A DNA stretch of 64,000 nucleotides from Brevibacterium ravenspurgense (GCF_001584615.1 NZ_LQQC01000010.1:248001-312000); one strand, 5' to 3'. Shown: positions 1 to 9,512, counted from the first letter of the stretch. A program made the numbers and translations. The notes: generated by a model from the sequence alone, not told the origin.

Positions 1-47
1 CTCTCGCAGAAGAGTTCGACTTCAGCTTGGACCCCGACGCACTGTGA
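1..47 (+). CDS. C-terminal end of an upstream gene, probably RNA polymerase omega subunit
   Basis: An open frame from base 3 encodes 14 residues ending LDPDAL before a TGA at 45-47, which overlaps the coaBC start by three bases. In actinobacteria the gene directly before coaBC is usually rpoZ, so this is probably its tail. That identity is inferred from context only, since the fragment is too short to recognise. Confidence 0.45.
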   Translation, partial: LAEEFDFSLDPDAL

Positions 48-1285
48 ACATCGTTCTCGGCGTCACCGGGGGCATTGCCGCGTACAAAGCGGCTCACGTA
101 GTCAGACTTCTGAAAGAAGCGGGACACAGCGTCCGCGTTGTTCCCACCGAAAGCGCTCTGCGCTTTGTCGGCGCACCCACGTGGGAAGCGCTTTCTGGTC
201 AGCCGGTGCAGACGGACGTCTTCACTCGCGTCGAAGAGGTCGAACACGTTCTCATCGGCCAGCAGGCCGACCTCGTGCTGATCGCCCCGGCAACGGCGGA
301 CAGCCTGGCGCGCATTCGCGCTGGCATGGCCGATGATCTTCTGACTGCCACGGTGCTCACCACGACGGCGCCTGTCGTGGTTGCTCCCGCCATGCACACC
401 GAGATGTGGTTCAACCCGGCCACCGTCGACAACGTCGCGGTTCTGCGGGCACGTGGTGTGCACGTCCTCGAACCCGCATCGGGTCGTCTGACCGGTGCTG
501 ATTCCGGGCCGGGACGTCTGCCCGAACCGCAGGACATCGTGGACTTCGCTCTGTCGGTTCTCCGTGAGGCATCGCCTCGTACAGACAGGTCTGACAGTGG
601 ACTGCTTGCCGGCCGCCGGGTGTTCATCAGCGCCGGCGGCACGCGCGAACCGCTTGATCCGGTTCGCTTCCTCGGCAACCGCTCATCGGGTAAACAGGGT
701 GCGGCTCTTGCTGCGGCCGCTCACCGTTTTGGAGCCGAGGTTGTTCTGGCTGCGGCGAATGTCGATTCTGCGATTCTTGAGACCCTGCCGTCGGGCATTG
801 ACATTCGCGAAGTCGAAACCACCGCCCAGTTGGAAAGCGTGTGCCGTGAACAGGCAGCAGAAGCTGACATCGTCATCATGGCTGCCGCTGTTTCTGACTA
901 CCGTCCAGCTCAGGCAGCCGGCCACAAAATGAAGAAGGACGGCGACGCCGGACTGACAATCGAGCTTGTGCAGAATCCCGACATCCTCGCCGGTCTTGTT
1001 GCCGACCGCCGTGAGGGCCAGACGATCGTCGGATTCGCCGCTGAAACGGGAAGTCCCGAGACCCCGGCGGACGAACTGGCCAGGCAGAAGATCGTGCGCA
1101 AGGGCTGCGACATCCTCGTATTCAACGACGTGTCCGACGGCAAGACCTTCGGCCACGACACCACGCACGTCGAAGTGCTCGCCCTGACGGGTACGGGCGT
1201 TGTGGGACTCGGCGTATTCACCGGAGAAAAAGCCGATGTGTCGGTTTCTGTCATGGAAACGATCGCGAAACACGCGGTCGAATAG
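44..1285 (+). CDS. coaBC: Bifunctional phosphopantothenoylcysteine decarboxylase / phosphopantothenate-cysteine ligase
   Basis: This enzyme carries out two consecutive steps of coenzyme A synthesis: joining cysteine to 4'-phosphopantothenate, then decarboxylating the product to 4'-phosphopantetheine. The 413 residues split into an FMN-binding CoaC half (about 1-175; GVTGGIAAYKA at 6-16, PAMHTEMW near 115-122, SGPGRLPEP near 154-162) and a CoaB ligase half (about 190-400; SAGGTREPLDP near 196, NRSSGKQG near 212, AAAVSDYRP, KMKKDG). PAMH in place of the commoner PAMN is, as far as I recall, seen in other actinobacteria. The GTG start overlaps the stop of the preceding gene, so translation is probably coupled. 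The TAG stop at 1283-1285 doubles as the start of the likely metK -10 element. coaE, the last step of the pathway, lies at 29.8 kb. Confidence 0.96.
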   Translation: MNIVLGVTGGIAAYKAAHVVRLLKEAGHSVRVVPTESALRFVGAPTWEALSGQPVQTDVFTRVEEVEHVLIGQQADLVLIAPATADSLARIRAGMADDLLTATVLTTTAPVVVAPAMHTEMWFNPATVDNVAVLRARGVHVLEPASGRLTGADSGPGRLPEPQDIVDFALSVLREASPRTDRSDSGLLAGRRVFISAGGTREPLDPVRFLGNRSSGKQGAALAAAAHRFGAEVVLAAANVDSAILETLPSGIDIREVETTAQLESVCREQAAEADIVIMAAAVSDYRPAQAAGHKMKKDGDAGLTIELVQNPDILAGLVADRREGQTIVGFAAETGSPETPADELARQKIVRKGCDILVFNDVSDGKTFGHDTTHVEVLALTGTGVVGLGVFTGEKADVSVSVMETIAKHAVE

Positions 1286-1288
1286 GAT
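1283..1288 (+). promoter_or_regulatory. Putative -10 element (TAGGAT) of metK, leaderless
   Basis: TAGGAT lies 6 nt before the metK GTG and overlaps the coaBC stop codon. Transcription would start at or next to the GTG, giving a leaderless mRNA. No convincing -35 hexamer is visible. Confidence 0.55.
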
Positions 1289-1294
1289 TGAAGC

Positions 1295-2482
1295 GTGTCT
1301 GAACTTCGTCAATTCACCTCTGAATCCGTAACCGAGGGCCACCCGGACAAGATCTGCGACCAGATCAGCGATGCCGTGCTTGACGCCCTCCTCGAACAGG
1401 ACCGTCGCGCCCGCGTTGCTGTCGAAACGATGGTCACGACCGGTCTTGTGCACGTCGCCGGCGAGGTAACGACCTCCGGCTATGCCGACATCGCACAGCT
1501 GGTGCGCGATGTCATCACCGACATCGGCTACGACTCTTCGTCCAAGGGCTTCGACGGCCACACCTGCGGCGTTTCGCTGTCGATCGGCGCTCAGTCGAAC
1601 GACATCTCCGAGGGCGTGACCCGTTCGCTGGAGGCCCGCTCCGGTACGACCGATCTTTACAGCTCCCTGGGTGCTGGCGATCAGGGTCTCATGTTCGGGT
1701 ATGCGGACAATTCGACTGCGACCCTCATGCCCACGCCGATCTACTGGTCGCACAGGCTGACTGAAAGGCTCACCGCAGTTCGCAAGTCCGGCACCCTGCC
1801 GTACCTGCGCCCTGACGGTAAGTCGCAGGTGACGGTGGGCTATGACGGCGACAAGGCTGTGACGGTTGAAGCTGTTGTTCTTTCCACGCAGCACGACGAG
1901 ACCGTGACCCACGCTGAGCTCGCCCAAGACATCCGCGCCCACGTGGTCGACCCGGTGTTGGAAGAGTCCGGGCTTGACACCTCGCGAACCAACTACTTCA
2001 TCAACCCCGCGGGTCCGTTCATCACGGGCGGACCGATGGGCGATGCCGGTCTGACCGGCCGGAAGATCATCGTCGACACCTACGGCGGTTTTGCCCGTCA
2101 CGGCGGCGGCGCTTTCTCCGGCAAGGACCCGTCGAAGGTTGACCGTTCGGGCGCCTACGCAACTCGCTGGGTGGCCAAGAACATCGTCGCCGCGGGCCTT
2201 GCTGAGCGTGCAGAAGTCCAGGTGGCCTATGCGATTGGCGCTGCCAGCCCCGTCGGCCTTTACGTCGAAACCTTCGGCACCAGCGAAGTCGATCCGGTGA
2301 AGCTGGCCGGAGCGGTGCGCGAGGTCTTTGACCTTCGCCCCGCGGCGATCATCGCCGAGCTCGACCTCAATCGTCCCATTTACCGCAAGACTTCGACCTA
2401 CGGCCACTTCGGCCGCGAAGACTCTGATTTCACGTGGGAGAACACTGACCGCGCCGATGCGCTGAAGTCCTATTTCAGCTGA
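1295..2482 (+). CDS. metK: S-adenosylmethionine synthase
   Basis: MetK makes S-adenosylmethionine from methionine and ATP in the cytoplasm, supplying methyltransferases such as RsmB encoded nearby. The 395-residue length is normal. Diagnostic motifs are present: the N-terminal [16 protein letters not shown] with the catalytic His, [12 protein letters not shown] (family signature 1) and [16 protein letters not shown] (signature 2, phosphate-binding loop). The start is the GTG at 1295; no Shine-Dalgarno precedes it, but a TAGGAT -10 hexamer ends 6 nt upstream, consistent with leaderless translation. No SAM riboswitch is possible in so short a leader. priA follows after 5 nt. Confidence 0.97.
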   Translation: MSELRQFTSESVTEGHPDKICDQISDAVLDALLEQDRRARVAVETMVTTGLVHVAGEVTTSGYADIAQLVRDVITDIGYDSSSKGFDGHTCGVSLSIGAQSNDISEGVTRSLEARSGTTDLYSSLGAGDQGLMFGYADNSTATLMPTPIYWSHRLTERLTAVRKSGTLPYLRPDGKSQVTVGYDGDKAVTVEAVVLSTQHDETVTHAELAQDIRAHVVDPVLEESGLDTSRTNYFINPAGPFITGGPMGDAGLTGRKIIVDTYGGFARHGGGAFSGKDPSKVDRSGAYATRWVAKNIVAAGLAERAEVQVAYAIGAASPVGLYVETFGTSEVDPVKLAGAVREVFDLRPAAIIAELDLNRPIYRKTSTYGHFGREDSDFTWENTDRADALKSYFS

Positions 2483-2487
2483 GAACC

Positions 2488-4593
2488 GTGGACGACGCTC
2501 AGCTGTTTGCAGACGCTGAGGAGCCTCGCCTGAGGATCCGCGGCGGTGCACAGCCTGCTGAGGACCGTCCCGTGGCGCGCGTCCTGCTGGAGTCCCCGCT
2601 TCCGCACCTGGATCGTCTGTTCGACTACGCCGTAACGCAGGAGCAGGCTGATGAGGCGGTCATCGGAGCTCGCGTCCGGGTTCGCTTTTCAGGGCGGAAG
2701 CTTTCCGGTTTTATCGTCGAGCGCACGGATACGACCGATGTCGATGGTGAACTCGCACCCCTTGCCTCTGTCGTTTCGCCGCTTCCCGTGCTGGGTGAGG
2801 AACTGTACGGTCTCTGTCAGGCTGTTGCTGCGCGCTTTGCCGGGACGACGGCGGATGTTGTCAGGCTGGGTGTACCCGCACGCCACGCCCGCGGTGAAAA
2901 GAACGTTCTGAAGTCTGCACCCGGTGATCCTGACGGGGCAGCTGAGGCTGCCCGCGCTGTGCTTGAGGCCCCACCGGCCGACCTTGTCCCAGCCGCCGAA
3001 GCCGATTACCTCGCGGCCCTGAAGTCGTGGGCTGAGAACGCGAACTCATCTGAACGGTCAGAGCCCGAAGCTGGACCTAGGGGCGCCTACACGGTTCTGC
3101 CGGGAGATTCCGGTGGTGTCGACTGGGTGCGCTTCGGGTTTGAGGCAGCCGCGCGGGTCATCGCCGAGGGGCGGACCGTGCTGTGGCTGGTGCCCGACTA
3201 TCGGGAACTCGAGGCAGTCAAACGCCAGCTGGGCGCTCTTGGTGAGTTCACCTCCGTGCTCAGTGCGGACCAGGGACCGGAAGCGCGATGGGCCGCGTGG
3301 GTTCGGGTGCTGACCGGACGGTCGCGCTTGGTGTTGGGGATGCAGGCTGCAGCTTTTGCCCCGATGCAGAGCCTCGGACTCATTCTGATGTTCGATGATG
3401 GCAATGACTCCTATCTCTTCGGCCGAGCACCGTATGCGCACGCCCGCTTCGTTCTGCAGGAGCGTGTTCGCCGAACGGGTGCGGCTCTTCTGTTTCTTGA
3501 CCGCACGCGCACGGTCGACGTGCAGTTCCTGATCGGCGCCGGCTGGGTGGGGGAGCTGCGCACCTCCCGCCAGGAGCGGCGCGAGTCAGCCCCCGTCGTG
3601 TTCCGCCCGCAGACAGAGCGCAGCATCAGCGATCTGACACAGCTGCCCGAGGCTGTGTTCAGCGTGATCCGGGGTGCCCTGGGGCGAGCGAAAAGCGAGG
3701 CCGCCGTCGGCCCGGTTCTCGTGCAGGTTCCGCGCACCGGCTATTCGACGTTTCTGACCTGCTCGGGGTGCAGCAATCCTGCGCTCTGCCCGTCGTGCGA
3801 AGCGCCGTTGAGCGCCGCCGGGCCGGAAGGCCCCTTTGCGTGTGCGCGGTGCGGATGGCACATCGAGCAGCTGGCGTGCCGCAGCTGCCGAAGTAGGCGC
3901 TTCAGCTTCCGCAGTGCGGGACTCGACGGAATTCACGCACAGCTGGGGCGCGCGTTTCCCGGCTTCACGGTTGTGCGCTCCGGCGGCAGCAAGATCTTCT
4001 CCAGGCTGGATGATCCAGCGGACATCGTCGTTGCCTCAACGGGTGCTGAACCCTATGTGGACGGCGGCTATGCGGCTGCGGTTCTGCTCGACACTCTGTG
4101 GCCTGGCCCCGTGCTCAGAGCAACTGACAGGGCAATTGCCAGGCGCATGCGGGCGGCAGCCATGGTCCGCCCCTCCCGTGTCGGCGGCCGTGTTCTCATC
4201 TTGGATGATGACCCGGACGTCGTCCGCACCCTGACCCGCTGGGATCCGGAAGTCTACGCCGCGGGAGAACTCGCGGATCGTACGGAAGCGGGGTTCCCGC
4301 CGGCTTGGCGAACAGCTGAGGTCACGGGTGCACGCCAAGCGGTCGAAGACGTTGCGGAAGGCTGCTGTGAAGACTTCGACGCGCGGCTGTACGAACTGCG
4401 CGACGGCCCGCCCCGGTCGCGCTTCACCCGCCCCGGCGACGAGGTCGATGAATCCGTCGTCACGGCGGTTCTCGGCATTCCCGCTTCGACTGGCAGCACG
4501 CTCTCAGAGCACTTGGCGGCCGAAACCGCCAGCCGGTCAATGCGCGGCGACGTGCAGATTCGCGTCCGCATGGACGATCCCGACGCCCTGTGA
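2488..4593 (+). CDS. priA: PriA-like primosomal protein N', helicase motifs degenerate
   Basis: In most bacteria PriA reloads the replication machinery at stalled forks as a 3'-5' helicase. This 701-residue protein keeps the PriA layout: an N-terminal fork-binding domain (VLLESPLPHLDRLFDYAV near 31-48) and the zinc-binding cysteine cluster (CSGCSNPALCPSC...CARCGW...CRSCRSRR, roughly residues 424-470). The Walker A loop is missing; the equivalent region reads FGFEAAARVIAEGRTVLWL near 215-235. The DEEH box is replaced by MFDDGND. Loss of the ATPase motifs is known for actinobacterial PriA proteins, so it may act as a structural loader rather than a helicase. The GTG start is 5 nt after metK. 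It is intact and in frame, so not a pseudogene. Confidence 0.88.
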   Translation: MDDAQLFADAEEPRLRIRGGAQPAEDRPVARVLLESPLPHLDRLFDYAVTQEQADEAVIGARVRVRFSGRKLSGFIVERTDTTDVDGELAPLASVVSPLPVLGEELYGLCQAVAARFAGTTADVVRLGVPARHARGEKNVLKSAPGDPDGAAEAARAVLEAPPADLVPAAEADYLAALKSWAENANSSERSEPEAGPRGAYTVLPGDSGGVDWVRFGFEAAARVIAEGRTVLWLVPDYRELEAVKRQLGALGEFTSVLSADQGPEARWAAWVRVLTGRSRLVLGMQAAAFAPMQSLGLILMFDDGNDSYLFGRAPYAHARFVLQERVRRTGAALLFLDRTRTVDVQFLIGAGWVGELRTSRQERRESAPVVFRPQTERSISDLTQLPEAVFSVIRGALGRAKSEAAVGPVLVQVPRTGYSTFLTCSGCSNPALCPSCEAPLSAAGPEGPFACARCGWHIEQLACRSCRSRRFSFRSAGLDGIHAQLGRAFPGFTVVRSGGSKIFSRLDDPADIVVASTGAEPYVDGGYAAAVLLDTLWPGPVLRATDRAIARRMRAAAMVRPSRVGGRVLILDDDPDVVRTLTRWDPEVYAAGELADRTEAGFPPAWRTAEVTGARQAVEDVAEGCCEDFDARLYELRDGPPRSRFTRPGDEVDESVVTAVLGIPASTGSTLSEHLAAETASRSMRGDVQIRVRMDDPDAL

Positions 4594-4607
4594 CAGCAGC
4601 CGCCCAC

Positions 4608-4613
4608 TAGACT
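4608..4613 (+). promoter_or_regulatory. Putative -10 element (TAGACT) of fmt, leaderless
   Basis: TAGACT ends 7 nt before the fmt GTG, inside the 27-bp priA-fmt gap. This places transcription start at the start codon. Confidence 0.6.
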
Positions 4614-4620
4614 GAACTGC

Positions 4621-5535
4621 GTGAGAATCCTGTTTGCCGGCACTCCGGAACCCGCCGTTCCCTCCTTGCGCGCCGTCGCCTCGCAGCACAGCGTGGCAGC
4701 TGTGCTCACCCGACCCGATGCGCCGGTCGGACGTAAGCGCGTTCTGACGCCCAGTCCGGTGAAGATGGCAGCGCAGGAACTCGGTCTTCCCGTCATTGAG
4801 GCCAGCCGTCTGGTCGGTGATGTCGTGACACAGATCGAAGAGCTTAAGGTCGATGCCGTTGCGGTCGTGGCCTACGGGGCGCTGGCCGGACCGCGGTCAC
4901 TCGCGGCCGCCCGCCTGGGCTGGTACAACCTCCACTTCTCGCTTCTTCCCGATTATCGAGGTGCCGCTCCTGTCCAGCGCGCCCTCATCGACGGGCACAC
5001 CACGTCTGGTGTGACCGTGTTCCGACTTGATGAGGGGATGGACACCGGCGACATCGTCAGCGCACTCGAACTGCCGCTTGACCACGTCGACGCAGGCGCG
5101 GCTCTTGCCGACTATGCCGACAAGGGCGCGGCTGTTCTCGCGGATGCTCTCAGCGCGGTAGAAAACGGCACGGCACAGTTCACTCGGCAGCCGACCGAGG
5201 GGACACTCGCACCCAAGATCACCGCCGCTGATGCGCACCTGGACTTCCAGCAGCCAGCCGAACAGCTCATCGCCCGCTCGCGCGGCACCTCGCCGGCCCC
5301 TGGACCGTGGAGCACAATCGACGGCAAGCGCACTAAGCTTGGCCCGCTCGCACCAGCCGAGGGTTCGCTTGAACCGGGCCACACCGCCAGTGCCGATGGC
5401 GGAATGCTGATCGGCACGGGAAGCCATCCGGTATTCATCGAGACAATCCAGCCGTTCGGCAAGCAGCGCATGGCCGCCGCGGACTTCCTGCGCGGCAACC
5501 CCGGCGTCAGCTTTGACCTGGGTGAGGGCGCATGA
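4621..5535 (+). CDS. fmt: Methionyl-tRNA formyltransferase
   Basis: Fmt formylates initiator Met-tRNA using 10-formyltetrahydrofolate. The 304-residue protein begins MRILFAGTPEPAVPSL and has the catalytic triad in family context: Asn103 and His105 in YNLHFSLLPDYRGAAP, and Asp141 in RLDEGMDTGDI. SPVKMAAQELGLPVIEA near 45-61 is also typical, and a C-terminal OB-like domain follows. The GTG start has a TAGACT -10 hexamer 7 nt upstream and no Shine-Dalgarno. It overlaps rsmB by 4 bp (ATGA), the usual coupled fmt-rsmB arrangement; whether formylation matters for leaderless mRNAs here is open. Confidence 0.97.
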   Translation: MRILFAGTPEPAVPSLRAVASQHSVAAVLTRPDAPVGRKRVLTPSPVKMAAQELGLPVIEASRLVGDVVTQIEELKVDAVAVVAYGALAGPRSLAAARLGWYNLHFSLLPDYRGAAPVQRALIDGHTTSGVTVFRLDEGMDTGDIVSALELPLDHVDAGAALADYADKGAAVLADALSAVENGTAQFTRQPTEGTLAPKITAADAHLDFQQPAEQLIARSRGTSPAPGPWSTIDGKRTKLGPLAPAEGSLEPGHTASADGGMLIGTGSHPVFIETIQPFGKQRMAAADFLRGNPGVSFDLGEGA

Positions 5536-6941
5536 GCCGGCCTGACGCTCGTCGCAGTCGGGGCCGGAACAACCCGCAGAAAGCCAATCTCGCCCGCATC
5601 CTCGCGTGGGAGGTGCTCGTCGCGGTTGATGAAGACGACGCCTATGCCAACCTTCTGCTGCCGCGCAAGATCGCGCGCACGCGCCTGCGCGCTGATGATG
5701 CGGCACTGGCAACCGAACTGACCTACGGAACGCTGCGCGCCCGCGGTCTCTACGACGCGATCATCGCCGAAGCGGCGTCCCGCAAAGTCGACACCCTGGA
5801 AATCCCGGTGCTTAATGCCATGCGGATGGGAGCGCACCAGCTGCTGGCCATGCGCATTCCCGACCACGCGGCAGTCGGCGAAACAGTAGCCGTCATCAAG
5901 CAGTCGCTGCCGCGCGCATCCGGGATCGTCAACGCCGTCCTGCGCCGGATCGGTGAACGCAGCTATGACGACTGGCTGGCACTCATGACAGCCGGTCTGC
6001 CCGAAGACCAGGCGAAGTCCCTGCGGTACTCGCACCCGGCCTGGATCGTCAGCGCCCTGCGGGAGGCCCTCGAAGCTCACGGGCGCAGTTCGGCGGAAAT
6101 CGATTTGCTGCTGCAGTCCCACAACGATCCTGCTCCCGTCGTGCTCACGGCACTGCCGGGACTGGACCGCAGCGAACTTCCCGGAACTCCCACCGAGCTG
6201 TCACCCCTGGGTGTGATTCTCGACCGCGGTGACCCGGGGAATCTCGAGGCGGTGCGAACGGGACGTGCGCGGGTGCAGGACGAAGGCTCCCAGCTGACAG
6301 CACTCACCCTGCTGGAGGCAGAAGCTCCCGAGGGCGAATGGCTCGACATGTGCGCCGGCCCCGGCGGCAAAACCGCAATTCTGGCCGCCACGGCAGCCGA
6401 GCGGGGTGTGCCCGTGACAGCCCTCGATGCGTCAGGTCACCGAGCTGACCTCGTGGTCGACAGCACGCGCGCTTTTGCCGACACCGTCGAAGTGTTCAAA
6501 GGTGACGGACGCGAATTCGCCGAAGCGTATCCCGGTGAATTCACCCGGGTGCTCGTGGACGTTCCCTGCTCAGGTTTGGGTGCGCTGCGGCGCAGGCCGG
6601 AAGCGCGCTGGCGGCGCAGCTCCGAAGACGTGCGCACACTGCGCCCGCTGCAGGACGGCCTACTTCGTGCCGCATGGCAGGCGTGTGCGCCCGGCGGCGT
6701 CATCGCCTACTCCACGTGCTCACCGCACAAACACGAAACCCTCGACGTGGTCCGCGCCTTCGCAGCAGACACCCCCGCGGTGCAGATTCTCAACACACCC
6801 GACCACCTGGCCCGGGTGACGGGACAGCCAGCCGAAAGCTTCGCCTCGTCCGCCGTGGGTGACGGTGCCGCTGCTCAGCTGTGGTCCCACGTTCACGAAA
6901 CCGACGGCATGTTCATCTGCCTCATCCGCTGCCCAGCCTGA
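5532..6941 (+). CDS. rsmB: 16S rRNA (cytosine-967-C5)-methyltransferase (Fmu/RsmB)
   Basis: RsmB methylates a cytosine of 16S rRNA using SAM. The 469 residues contain an N-terminal NusB-like RNA-binding domain (about 15-160; [23 protein letters not shown]) and a C-terminal Rossmann methyltransferase domain. Motif I is [15 protein letters not shown] near 271-285. Motif [17 protein letters not shown] near 342, and motif [12 protein letters not shown] near 392, carry the two family cysteines; the second is the nucleophile. The start overlaps the fmt stop. rpe begins 10 nt after its stop. Confidence 0.95.
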   Translation: MSRPDARRSRGRNNPQKANLARILAWEVLVAVDEDDAYANLLLPRKIARTRLRADDAALATELTYGTLRARGLYDAIIAEAASRKVDTLEIPVLNAMRMGAHQLLAMRIPDHAAVGETVAVIKQSLPRASGIVNAVLRRIGERSYDDWLALMTAGLPEDQAKSLRYSHPAWIVSALREALEAHGRSSAEIDLLLQSHNDPAPVVLTALPGLDRSELPGTPTELSPLGVILDRGDPGNLEAVRTGRARVQDEGSQLTALTLLEAEAPEGEWLDMCAGPGGKTAILAATAAERGVPVTALDASGHRADLVVDSTRAFADTVEVFKGDGREFAEAYPGEFTRVLVDVPCSGLGALRRRPEARWRRSSEDVRTLRPLQDGLLRAAWQACAPGGVIAYSTCSPHKHETLDVVRAFAADTPAVQILNTPDHLARVTGQPAESFASSAVGDGAAAQLWSHVHETDGMFICLIRCPA

Positions 6942-6951
6942 GAGGACACTC

Positions 6952-7614
6952 GTGTCGATTTCCATCAACCCCAGCATCCTGTCCTGTGACTTTGCGCAGT
7001 TCGACCGCGAACTGGCAAAAATCGCCGACGCCGACATGGCGCACGTCGACATCATGGACAACCACTTCGTGCCCAACCTCACGTTCGGCCCGCCCGTTGT
7101 TGAGCGAATCAAGGCTGTCTCGCCCATCCCGCTGGACATGCACCTCATGATCTCTGAAGCCGACCGGCACGCACCGGTCTATGCCGAAATGGGCTGCGAG
7201 TCAGTGACCTTCCACCTGGAGGCCTCGGCCGCTCCGGTGCGCACAGCGCGTGAACTGCGCCGCCTGGGTGCAAAGGCCTCCGTCGCGGTCAAACCGGCGA
7301 CCCCCGTCGAACCGCTCATTGACCTGCTTGGCGAATTCGACCAGGTGCTCATCATGACCGTCGAACCTGGCTTCGGCGGACAGAAGTTCCTCGACGTGTG
7401 CCTGCCGAAGGTCCGCCGGATCCGCGAAGCGATCTCGGCTGCCAATCTCGAGCTGACCGTCCAGGTGGACGGGGGGATCTCCGAGGACACGATCGGTCGC
7501 GCAGCAGAGGCCGGCGCCGACGTCTTTGTGGCAGGCTCCGCTGTCTACGGAGCTGACAATCCTGCCGCGCAGATTACGCGGCTGCGTGAACTCGCAGGAG
7601 AACACGCTTGCTGA
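6952..7614 (+). CDS. rpe: Ribulose-phosphate 3-epimerase
   Basis: Rpe interconverts ribulose 5-phosphate and xylulose 5-phosphate in the pentose phosphate pathway, feeding the transketolase encoded at 53-55 kb. The 220-residue TIM barrel shows SILSCDF (8-14), [17 protein letters not shown] with a metal-binding His-x-Asp, [14 protein letters not shown] and VQVDGGI. I chose the GTG at 6952 because it gives the family N-terminus ([14 protein letters not shown]) and lies 10 nt after rsmB; the frame is open further upstream into rsmB, but that would add unrelated residues. It overlaps pnuC by 7 bp. Confidence 0.96.
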   Translation: MSISINPSILSCDFAQFDRELAKIADADMAHVDIMDNHFVPNLTFGPPVVERIKAVSPIPLDMHLMISEADRHAPVYAEMGCESVTFHLEASAAPVRTARELRRLGAKASVAVKPATPVEPLIDLLGEFDQVLIMTVEPGFGGQKFLDVCLPKVRRIREAISAANLELTVQVDGGISEDTIGRAAEAGADVFVAGSAVYGADNPAAQITRLRELAGEHAC

Positions 7615-8279
7615 CCGACCTTTTCGGAATCCTCAACACCCCGGCTTTCTGGCTGGCGGGCAAACCGGTCCCGTGGTCAGACCTCATCGGCAACATCTTC
7701 GCCCTGCTGACGGTGGGACTCGCACTCAAACGCAGTGTGTGGTCGTGGCCCGTGCAGATTCTGGGCTCCATCCTGCTGCTGAGCGCGTCCCTGTCCGCCC
7801 ACCTGGGCGGCAACGCCAGCCGACAGGTGGTCATCATCGCCGCCGCCGTGTGGGGGTGGAGCACGTGGCAGAAATCGAAGAGCGAAACCGGCTCGATCGA
7901 GGTTCGCTGGGCCACCTGGAAAGAGCGCGCCGTTCTGCTGGCTGCTCTCATTGTGGGCACCGCCGTATTCGGCACTGTTCTGAAACTGGGGGACTGGTCG
8001 TGGAACCCCTACCCGGACGCGTATATCTTCATCGGCTCACTCGTTGCGATGTACGCCCAGGGCAAGGCGATCGTCGAATTCTGGTTCGTGTGGCTGGCGG
8101 TTGACCTTGTGGGCATCCCGCTGGCAGTCATGGGCGGCCTGCTGTTCTCCGGAATCGTCTACTTCATCTTCCTCATCATGGTTCTCATGGGCATGCGCGA
8201 CTGGGCCAAGAGATCGCGCCAGACGATTTCCTCACCGTCCTCAGCCGCCGCCACGATCCACGGTGAGGAAACAGCCTGA
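7608..8279 (+). CDS. pnuC: PnuC-family vitamin transporter
   Basis: PnuC proteins are facilitators for vitamin precursors, usually nicotinamide riboside; relatives carry thiamine (PnuT) or riboflavin (PnuX/RibM). This 223-residue protein is mostly membrane segments with the family's tryptophan-rich pattern ([11 protein letters not shown] near 81-91 and [16 protein letters not shown] near 158-173). The TTG start at 7608 is preceded by AGGAG about 8 nt upstream and overlaps the end of rpe. In several actinobacteria rpe is followed by riboflavin genes, so a riboflavin substrate is possible, but no FMN riboswitch or rib gene is present to support it. The substrate is undecided. Confidence 0.85.
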   Translation: MLTDLFGILNTPAFWLAGKPVPWSDLIGNIFALLTVGLALKRSVWSWPVQILGSILLLSASLSAHLGGNASRQVVIIAAAVWGWSTWQKSKSETGSIEVRWATWKERAVLLAALIVGTAVFGTVLKLGDWSWNPYPDAYIFIGSLVAMYAQGKAIVEFWFVWLAVDLVGIPLAVMGGLLFSGIVYFIFLIMVLMGMRDWAKRSRQTISSPSSAAATIHGEETA

Positions 8280-8285
8280 GCAGCC

Positions 8286-8297
8286 GGCACCTCGTGC
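8286..8297 (+). repeat. Intergenic CCTCGTG motif, copy 1
   Basis: GGCACCTCGTGC, in the pnuC-hisE gap about 70 nt before hisE. A diverged copy (A for G in the core) of the motif in this window that recurs between genes. Confidence 0.4.
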
Positions 8298-8355
8298 GTG
8301 ATCAGTTGAGATTCCCACAACGTGAGCCGCGATACATCGCGCTTGAGCCGTGTAC

Positions 8356-8361
8356 TAATCT
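8356..8361 (+). promoter_or_regulatory. Putative -10 element (TAATCT) of hisE, leaderless
   Basis: TAATCT ends 6 nt before the hisE GTG. It would drive the long his-CoA-his-trp block. Confidence 0.55.
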
Positions 8362-8367
8362 GGCACC

Positions 8368-8631
8368 GTGAAGACCTTTGACGAGCTTTTTGCCGAATTG
8401 AAGACCAAAGCGGAGACCCGCCCGGAAGGGTCGTCGACCGTCGCCGAACTTGACGCCGGAGTGCATCAGATCGGAAAGAAGATTGTCGAAGAGGCCGCTG
8501 AGGTCTGGATGGCTGCCGAATACCAGTCGGACAGCGAACTGGCCGAAGAGATCTCCCAGGCGATCTACCACCTGCAGGTCATGATGCTCGCACGCGGACT
8601 GACCCCCGAAGACATCTACCGGTACCTGTAA
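8368..8631 (+). CDS. hisE: Phosphoribosyl-ATP pyrophosphatase
   Basis: HisE hydrolyses phosphoribosyl-ATP to phosphoribosyl-AMP, the second step of histidine synthesis. The product is 87 residues, normal for a stand-alone actinobacterial HisE. It shows the MazG-like metal-binding EE..E..E pattern in [15 protein letters not shown] followed by [20 protein letters not shown]. The GTG start at 8368 has no Shine-Dalgarno but has a -10 hexamer 6 nt upstream. The next enzyme, HisI, is encoded as a separate gene about 4.6 kb downstream. hisG follows after 11 nt, the usual actinobacterial hisE-hisG pair. Confidence 0.95.
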   Translation: MKTFDELFAELKTKAETRPEGSSTVAELDAGVHQIGKKIVEEAAEVWMAAEYQSDSELAEEISQAIYHLQVMMLARGLTPEDIYRYL

Positions 8632-8642
8632 GAAAGGCCCCT

Positions 8643-9512
8643 GTGCTCAGAGTCGCCGTTCCCAACAAGGGATCACTGTCAGAAAAAGCCACGGAGATGC
8701 TCCGCGCCGCCGGCTACTCGCTGCGGCCCAACGCGAAGACGCTGGCCCACACCGACAACGTCAACGAAATCGAGTTCTTCTACCTGCGCCCGCGCGACAT
8801 CGCGGTGTACATCGGGCGGGGAATCCTCGACATCGGGATCACCGGTCGCGACCTTCTGCTCGAATCCGGTGCGGAAGCCAAAGAGATCATGTCCCTGGGC
8901 TTCGGAGCTTCACGATTCCACTACGCCGGTCCCGCCGGCGCTTTTGCCGACCCGAGTGAGCTCAGCGGCAAGAGCATTGCGACCTCCTACCCGGAACTCG
9001 TCCAGCAGGATCTTAAGCAGCGTGGGATGAGCGCATCAATCGTGCCGCTGGACGGGGCTGTTGAAGTGTCCATCCAGCTGGGCGTTGCCGACGCTATCGC
9101 GGACGTCGTCGAAACCGGCACCACCCTGCGCGCCGCGGGACTGGAGACAATCGGCGAGCCGATTCTGCGCTCGGAGGGCGTTCTCATCGGCCGTGACGGT
9201 CCGCCGCGCGAAGCCGAAGACCCCAAGCAGATCGAGCTCAGGACTGACATCCTGCTGCGCCGCCTGGAAAGCGTCATCGTCGCCCGCGACTACGTGCTCA
9301 TCGACTACGACGTTGCCGAAGAGAACCTCGAAGCGGCGATCGCCATCACCCCGGGCTTTGAAAGCCCGACCGTGTCAACCCTGCACGATCGCGGCTGGTT
9401 TGCCGTCCGGGCCATGGTGCCCTCAGCCGACCAGCACACACTCATGGACAAGCTCTACAGCGTCGGCGCGCGGGCAATCCTCGTCAGCCGCATCGACGCC
9501 TGCCGCATCTGA
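8643..9512 (+). CDS. hisG: ATP phosphoribosyltransferase, long form
   Basis: HisG condenses ATP with PRPP, the committed and feedback-inhibited step of histidine synthesis. The 289-residue length marks the long, hexameric form with a C-terminal regulatory domain; short forms need HisZ. The sequence begins LRVAVPNKGSLSEKATEML, contains DIGITGRDLLLESG near 60-73, and VVETGTTLRAAGL, the PRPP-binding loop. The C-terminal ACT-like domain begins around 210 and ends near the stop. The GTG start is 11 nt after hisE with AAGAAAGG as ribosome-binding site. A GCCGCC/GGCGGC inverted repeat in the gap before the next gene could act as a weak attenuator. Confidence 0.96.
   Translation: MLRVAVPNKGSLSEKATEMLRAAGYSLRPNAKTLAHTDNVNEIEFFYLRPRDIAVYIGRGILDIGITGRDLLLESGAEAKEIMSLGFGASRFHYAGPAGAFADPSELSGKSIATSYPELVQQDLKQRGMSASIVPLDGAVEVSIQLGVADAIADVVETGTTLRAAGLETIGEPILRSEGVLIGRDGPPREAEDPKQIELRTDILLRRLESVIVARDYVLIDYDVAEENLEAAIAITPGFESPTVSTLHDRGWFAVRAMVPSADQHTLMDKLYSVGARAILVSRIDACRI

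Noticed and set aside
683-2551. Long minus-strand open frame (622 codons) opposite coaBC and metK
   Set aside because: It mirrors the codon bias of two well-recognised genes, has low-complexity composition and no recognisable motifs.
2488-4593. priA as a pseudogene because helicase motifs are missing
   Set aside because: The frame is intact over 701 codons, the zinc cysteines are kept, and motif loss is usual for this phylum.
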